Source of the DNA: Cyclostephanos tholiformis
Taxonomy: Eukaryota > Bacillariophyta > Thalassiosirophyceae > Thalassiosirales > Thalassiosiraceae
Length of the DNA: 15,179 bases
Reading direction: 5' to 3'
Assembly (NCBI GenBank): GCA_036939975.1
Contig: JALLPB010000501.1
Span: forward strand, 1-15,179
Part shown: one piece after another, positions 9,861 to 15,179 of the stretch
Layout of the letters: the number at the start of each line of letters is the position of its first letter
Position numbering within the stretch: position 1 is the first letter of the stretch
Notes under the pieces: generated by a model
The model's input: the letters and a program-made list of their open reading frames with translations, nothing else
Told to the model about the DNA's origin: nothing
Database searches by the model: none
Program-made: the position numbers and the translations under genes

Positions 9861-9861
9861 C

Positions 9862-10150
9862 TAAAAAACACAACTCACAACTAGTTTTAACCTAGCAATT
9901 ATTGTACTTTTTCGGTAACAAAAATTAATGATTTTTGTAGAACAAAACGGACCCTCTATTCAGCTCATCAATGAGACAAGCTTCATAGGAAAGTGTTCAT
10001 GTGAGAGTTGTAGCCGACAAGCTCAGCTAATTTTTGATGTTGTTGGATTTTTGGGTGGACAAAAATTGGCGAAGATATTACTTTTTACGAAGCCTGAAAA
10101 AAAGTGGTGGCATAGATGCAAATAGCAGTTATCCTGTTAATGGATGGTTG
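9862..10150 (+). repeat. Direct repeat copy A: diverged 5' block of the piggyBac-like element
   Basis: This segment aligns with 10867-11156 in the same orientation at roughly 80% identity by eye. The best-conserved part is near 10021-10120 (GGACAAAAATTGGC, TTTTTACGAAGCCTGAAAAAA). Both copies encode similar peptides: this one reads GQKLAKILLFTKPEKKWWHRCK near 10050-10123. Downstream similarity to the transposase stops soon after, so this looks like a truncated sister element or a duplicated element end. Confidence 0.75.
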
Positions 10151-10866
10151 TGGCAAATGATTTTTTGTGATTTTTCTTCTCTACGTATGCACAACTGGTT
10201 AGTTGTGACACGTTAAAGTACCCTACACCAGAGTTTTTTGCAAGAACTGACAATTGACAAGCACGAACTTCCCTACCAGCATTTTCAGACCAAATCCTTT
10301 CTAACAACAAGAAAAAGAAGACGGAAACTAATTGAATGATGGGTTGGATTGAAAATGGGCCCAAAAAGGTTTAACAGCTTGACAGCTTAACAGCTTAACA
10401 GCTATTGTCTTTCTGGTGGGAACGAAAAAACTCAGACCCCGCAGCTTTTTCACATTGGAATCAGTACAAAAAGGAATATAAAACACAACCACAATGACAA
10501 CCACAACCACAACCATCCCCACCATGGCAAGCTTCTGCCCCCACCAGCAACATGGATATTGTACTTACATCCCATCCAGTGCAAATGTTATGTGGACAAG
10601 AGGCTGGGTGAGGGCGTGGTCGAAGCAATTTAATTAAATCGCATAACTAAAAGAGTAATTAATTAATATTTAACTACGTTATTATTTACAATGTACTAAA
10701 ATATAAGTAACTGGTGATTTCGACAACCATGCCACCGAGATAGGGTATGAAGCATATCAATCAACTGAGCATATTAGTGGCTTCATGCAAAGCCCCTAAA
10801 TGCCACCACCAGATGAGTTCTCAAGCCATATCACCCCAGCGGACGCCATGATCATCATTGTCAGCA
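10151..10866. other. Spacer between the two repeat copies; no supported gene
   Basis: It holds a tandem 8-bp repeat (10371-10402), an ACAACC-rich stretch (about 10485-10518), a TATAAAA motif at 10477-10483, and an AT-rich zone with many TTAA sites (10628-10700). A 47-codon open frame (10494-10637) was seen but cannot be supported as a gene. Confidence 0.45.
10371..10402 (+). repeat. Four-copy tandem repeat, unit TTAACAGC
   Basis: The four units are TTAACAGC, TTGACAGC, TTAACAGC and TTAACAGC, uninterrupted, with one A-to-G change in the second. Three contain TTAA, the known target tetranucleotide of piggyBac-type elements. Confidence 0.9.
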
Positions 10867-11156
10867 CAACAAAAAACACAAAACACAACTAGGTTTTAGC
10901 TAGCATTTATCTTACTTTTTTGCTAATTATTTGCATTGATTTCGTAACACAAAATGGACTCTCTAATAAGCTTATCGATGCAACAATCTTTGTGGAAAAG
11001 TGGATTGAGAGCAATGTAGCTGACAAGCTCAGGTAATTTTTGATGTGTTCAGAATTTTGAGTGGACAAAAATTGGCAAAGATATTAATTTTTACGAAGCC
11101 TGAAAAAAAGTGGTTGCATATGTGCAACCATGGGGGTAACACTTTTAATGCTGGTG
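10867..11156 (+). repeat. Direct repeat copy B: 5' block attached to the transposase remnant
   Basis: This is the partner of 9862-10150. Unlike copy A it runs on into the rest of the transposase coding region. It encodes GQKLAKILIFTKPEKKWLHMC, nearly the same peptide as copy A, which suggests both descend from a coding sequence. Confidence 0.75.
11111..11130. repeat. Perfect 8-bp-arm hairpin
   Basis: TGGTTGCA and TGCAACCA flank the loop TATG. The corresponding site in copy A (near 10104-10122) is not palindromic. Confidence 0.85.
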
Positions 11157-11196
11157 TGATTGCTTGTGTTGATTTTGACATCAACACAAGCAATCA
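11157..11196. repeat. Perfect 17-bp-arm hairpin with 6-nt loop
   Basis: TGATTGCTTGTGTTGAT (11157-11173) is exactly complementary to 11180-11196; the loop is TTTGAC. It lies inside the transposase remnant, 26 nt after the smaller hairpin. Confidence 0.92.
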
Positions 11197-12605
11197 TTTC
11201 CAGCTCAAGCTGGACAAGGAATGAGGAGTCTACTATGCCATGTGCTACAATGCCATTGTCCAGTATGCCAACAAGAGGCATCATTCCTTCTCCCTGTTTT
11301 GCATTCCTACTTTTGCTATCCACAATCCTGTGGACAATGATGTCATTGTGGTCAAGACAGTTGACAAAGACAATGATGACAACGATGATGATAATTTTGT
11401 CACACCCTCCCCAACACATAACAAAAGATGCTGCCTCAATAAGAGACAACAAACAACAATAAACCCTGATTTGAGTGAGTTTATTGACAAAACGGGATGT
11501 CAGATGTTGGGAGAGCAGATAAGCTGAGGAGAATGGACAATGAGCCAGAGCCGATGCAAGTGCCACATTGTAAATTTACGATGAGGGCATGGGACGACTG
11601 GACAAAGTCAGCACAATGAATCCTGGGCATCCAATTGCACCTAAACCATACACCAGAGTCAATCAGTTCTTTGGTGTCAATATGATGGAAATGGAGGGAA
11701 TGAATAACACGAATGAGTACATACAATACAACAAAATTTTTGAGTGGATGCTGCCATTTTTCAATGGGGAATTGTTTCTTTGTGGCAAAGATCATGCAAC
11801 TGTACATGGCACACATTGTGATAAAAGGGTGGCCTGACAGACCATGCTCCTAGGATGTTTAGATGTCAGTAGTGCCAATCAATCCAAGGGTTTTCAATTG
11901 CCATTGATCGACAACAGTTGGTCGATGCAATGCCCAATTGATGCCCTTGTGCCACTGAAGGAGTGCATGCCACAAGATGCATTCACTGATACGTATCGGT
12001 GCTTGCATTTTGCTGATGATTTCAATGATGATGAAGTGTGGAGCAATGTGTATTTCAACAAGAAGCATGACTAACTGGAGATGGCTTGCCATCAATGAAA
12101 GTGTGGCAAAGTCAAGGATGCCATTAATCAGTGGTAGAAGGAGTGCATGACAGCAGGGATGGCATTGACCCATGACAAATCACGCATTGCTGGATGGTAC
12201 AAAAGCAAGATTACATGCGGACCGGAACCAAAGCCAATCCAGACCTGCATGACACCCCACTCAATGACCTTGTTGTTTGGAATTCTTTTGCAGGATAATA
12301 ACTTCACGCGTGTGTATTCAGCTGGAAGAACAATGAAGATTTGGTGCTATGATAACTGTGCATCGATCCAAAAGTGGATCAACCTAATGTCGCTGATGCT
12401 TGGCAAATATAAAATAAAGATAAGGGGTGGTACATTACAATGGACTTGGCCTGAATAGGCAATATCATGGCCCAGGTTAGCTGAGAAGTTTAGGACATCA
12501 TAAACATTGTCAGAACAGTGCAGTGCAATTGATTGGGAGTGGACATGGCTGAGATGACTGAGAGGATTAAGTTTGGGATGTACAATTTGGTGATGTGGCA
12601 ACACA

Positions 12606-12625
12606 ACAAAAAAACGTTTTTTTGT
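12606..12625. repeat. 20-bp perfect palindrome
   Basis: ACAAAAAAAC is followed directly by its reverse complement, giving seven A, a central CG and seven T. It lies in a broken part of the transposase. Confidence 0.9.
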
Positions 12626-13371
12626 CCATGTGGGGGGACAACAGCATAATCAAAACACTGCTAATTGTTGTGGGCTGGTGGCAAGAGGGAGAGATTGTTG
12701 ATGGATGTGCTGTGTCGTCCTCAAATGAAATATTATTGTGAAACATTCCACCTCATTGACAAATGGAATGGTGCGGAGAGGTAATTGGTTTCCAACTATA
12801 ATTTTTTGGCTCCTCAACTTGATGATGGGCAATGCATAGAAGATTAATCATGCATCGGTCACAGAATGGACACTGGATAGACATTGCCTTTCAATGAAGG
12901 AGAAAATAAAAGAACTTGCCTTCTCTCAGGTGTGCTGATGCAGATGAGGGATGCATCACATCCAAATCTGGATGTTGATGTGTCAAAAATTATTGGTTGG
13001 AAGTCGGAGAAGAAGGTCAGGTCAGATGCCATGAAGCAAGTAGTGGAGGAAGAGGGATACCACCAGGAAAAATGGATGGATTATGCTATTTTGAAATATA
13101 TCCAAATGAAGCATGTATGGAATCAACATCAAAGCATGGGATTGAAGGTGAGGGGAAGGCGCTGCTGGGAAAAATGCCCCGGCCTAAAAAGGAGCAAAGA
13201 GAAGTTAAGCAGAGCTACAGAACAATTAACAAATGCAAGGAATGCAGTGCCAAAATGGGATTGAACATTTGGCTCTGTTCAGGGACAAAGGGGAAAAATG
13301 TGCTGCTGTGCTACATTCATTATCACAAGGCACACTTTGCCAAAGTGTTTCCATCAACCAATGGGGGATGA

Positions 13372-15157
13372 TGAGGGGGAGGGGTACACAGTAGCACTAA
13401 TCAGTATCTAAAATATTTTAATGAATATCTAACAACAATCAATAAAGCGTACATATGACCTTCCCAAGAGGTAAAGGTAGGTCCCCATATGATATCACCA
13501 TCATCATCAACCCAGAACATAGATGCCACTGGCAATTTCCACCATGGTTGAATTGTTCCGTGTGAGATAGAGTTTTATGAATTGGACAAGAGGCAGCTAA
13601 ATGATTCCCCTGAATGTAGAAAAAACAACACATGCAAAACCAAAGATACATACCTATGGTCAATTATGCTGCGGCACTAATATTGCAAATGTACCAAAAT
13701 CAGAGAGCAGAGTACTGTAAAATGTCTAAGATAGTCAACATAGTTTTTGTTTTGTTCCCACATTGAATTTTTGTTTGAAACACAAAATACAACCCACAAA
13801 GATGTGCACAACCATGACAACACTATGACAAAGTGTGGAAAACTCATCAAAGAAGCAAATGTGGCAGGTGCAATAAGAGTCCTGAGTATTTCAGAGATTG
13901 TTTGTAGATGGAAGATAGATCTCTTGTTAAATGGTTACCTTTTTGTAGGAATACATATCAAAAGAGATTGCTCACCTGCACTACATATACCTTTCTTGTG
14001 ATTTTGCTACTACCACTGATGGTAACCGAAAAATTCCGGCCAGAACCCTTACAGCTTAAATTAGGATTTTTTTTTATAAAAGTATAAATTGCATATTACT
14101 TGTTGCACAGCACGTTCTCCCTAACCAAGTCATCCATAGTTAATTCTTCAGGCAGGAGCTGCCATGCTGCTCTGCATTAAGAATGTGCTTGAGGTCCCAG
14201 CATGTCACTGCCTCACCAGCTGTGTATTCTAACCCCCATATGGTCATCAAGCCCATACAGGATGGGAAGTGTCCATATGGTAATGCTGGCATTTTTTGGT
14301 GATTTTTAGCAATAATGTAGGCTGTTTCCACATATTTTCCCCCATACATAGCTAAAATTGCCATCCCTGTTCCTGTAAGGGCCTGACCATATGGGGATTA
14401 ATTTATATACTTTCTTCCAGGCTCCAACCTTGCACCTCATGAGGTATTCTGCTGCTACGCAGGCATTGTTGATGTAAATGGTATGGACAATAAAAGCAAG
14501 CATAGCAAGGTATTCATTTGACCTTACACCCTTACACCTAGTCTTGTTTGTCTAGGCAATGAAATGTACCCAGATAAACAAAAAATGCTCACTTCCAACT
14601 TACACAACATGTCTGGAAGACTCTTACTGAGCAATTATCCAAAGGGTTGAAAACAACTTGCTATGATTACTGCAGAATTGGACAGAATTAAAGCAACTTC
14701 GAACATCAATGTAGTCAATAAGATTATGTCCTTAGGTGGGTTTTTGTTTTTTTGGTCAACAGGGCCAACAACAATCTGGCAAATGTAGTGAAATAGATAA
14801 TGTCCCAAGGGAAGATCTTTAGTTTCCAGACAATGTTAGTTCACAAAAAAATCGATGGCAATCGTGGAAAATTCTTTTCATTTACTGGCCATCATATTGC
14901 TGCCTAAAGTGCCCCCCCATTGCCATGGGTGGCCTGAAATTCCTACCAGACTTACTTTGGATACCAGACAGGGCAGCCCTGTAATATTGGGAGGAGAGGG
15001 CTGTTGCAACAACAGTTTAACTGTTAATGATACCTCCTCTACTCTACCACACCTTCCAGCATGCCCCCACCAACTTTATGACCATAATTGGTGCTCTGGT
15101 CAGAGAAATTTCACTGTCACTGTTGCTGGCATCTTAGCTGCGCATGTCGGATGTCGG
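13372..15157. other. AT-rich repeat-derived region with no supported gene
   Basis: Open frames here are short and none is convincing. A plus-strand piece at about 13790-13905 (KLIKEANVAGAIRVLS) weakly resembles the N-terminal part of LINE-type reverse-transcriptase proteins seen in diatoms. Minus-strand frames at 14140-14503 are Cys-rich but unrecognised. CCCCATATGGTCA (14234-14246) is inverted at 14384-14396. Several degraded elements are likely, but none can be named. Confidence 0.4.
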
Positions 15158-15179
15158 TGTCGGCTGAAAATTGCCGACA
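15144..15179. repeat. TGTCGG tandem units with terminal inverted pair
   Basis: ATGTCGG occurs twice in tandem (15144-15157), followed by TGTCGGC (15158-15164), which pairs perfectly with GCCGACA (15173-15179) across 8 nt. The window ends there. On the minus strand this reads TGTCGGC onward and could be the start of an LTR or TIR, but its other end is not in view. Confidence 0.5.

Larger units (their letters stand above)
10867..13371 (+). mobile_element. Degenerate piggyBac-like DNA transposon
   Basis: The element is defined by the transposase remnant described separately plus the 5' block shared with copy A. The left limit is the start of homology between the two copies; the right limit is the last recognisable coding segment. 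Terminal inverted repeats and a flanking TTAA pair were not identified, so the true ends are unknown. The many breaks mean it cannot encode an active transposase. Confidence 0.6.
11040..13371 (+). pseudogene. piggyBac-like transposase, broken by many stops and frameshifts
   Basis: Recognisable segments occur in order but in changing frames: KLAKILIFTKPEKKW (about 11072-11115), VDFDINTSNHFQLKLD (about 11170-11215), an Asp-rich stretch (about 11362-11397), YNKIFEWMLPFFNG (about 11727-11768), MAHIVIKGW (about 11805-11830), DAFTDTYRCLHFADDFNDD (about 11975-12032), DKSRIAGWYKSKI (about 12175-12213) and CASIQKWINLMSLMLGKY (about 12359-12410). A TMD trace then appears in a shifted frame near 12434, followed by YYCETFHLID near 12730-12760. 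A Cys-rich tail ends it (KCKEC, WLC and CYIHYH, about 13230-13330), resembling the C-terminal zinc-binding domain of the family. The order and spacing fit a piggyBac-type DDE transposase as found in diatoms. Coding capacity is lost. The family call comes from motif memory, not a search. Confidence 0.65.

Noticed and set aside
10494..10637. 47-codon plus-strand frame starting in an ACAACC-rich run, with a TATAAAA motif upstream
   Set aside because: It begins with a Thr repeat created by the simple sequence, lies in transposon debris and matches nothing I recognise.
14140..14503. Minus-strand Cys-rich frames as a gene
   Set aside because: They are two short overlapping frames with no recognisable family, in a repeat-derived region; they may be element debris.
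1..15179. Bacterial operon reading, CRISPR array, tRNA or rRNA genes
   Set aside because: Genes are interrupted by spliceosomal introns and encode eukaryote-specific traffic proteins. No regularly spaced repeats or RNA-gene folds were seen.

Overview
This is a nuclear segment from a eukaryote, most likely a diatom or another stramenopile. The evidence is short GT-AG introns (67-117 nt), an intron-interrupted GBF1/GNOM-class Arf-GEF, a Beclin-1/Atg6 autophagy gene, and transposon remnants of Ty3-like and piggyBac-like types that I associate with diatom genomes. The lineage is an inference; the intron-exon structure is read directly from the sequence.

Positions 1-8043 are compact and genic. 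A six-exon gene on the minus strand (6327 down to 180) encodes a 1891-residue large Arf guanine-nucleotide exchange factor with DCB, HUS, Sec7 and C-terminal HDS regions. All five introns keep frame and rebuild conserved Sec7 sequence across the joins. A three-exon gene on the plus strand (6469-8043) encodes a 473-residue Atg6/Beclin-1 homologue with two CxxC pairs, a coiled-coil region and a BARA domain. The genes are divergent, with only 141 bp between their start codons, so they probably share one bidirectional promoter. One activates Arf for early secretory traffic and the other belongs to the Vps34 PI3-kinase complex of autophagy and endosomal sorting, so both act in membrane traffic.

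Positions 8044-15179 hold no intact gene that I can support. This part is repeat-derived and strongly poor in CpG compared with the genic half. A small cluster of mutually inverted repeats lies at 8157-8294. A decayed Ty3/gypsy-like pol fragment runs on the minus strand (about 9860 down to 8400). A broken piggyBac-like transposase runs on the plus strand (about 10867-13371). A second, diverged copy of its 5' end lies about 1 kb upstream (about 9862-10150), in the same orientation. The last 1.8 kb is AT-rich, with only weak coding traces and an inverted TGTCGGC/GCCGACA pair at the very end of the window.

I see no rRNA, tRNA or CRISPR array. Nothing clearly constitutes a new biological system. 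The most interesting signals are substitutions in conserved sites of the two genes, the shared promoter, the duplicated transposase 5' block, the strong hairpins inside the dead transposase, and the sharp CpG-depletion boundary.
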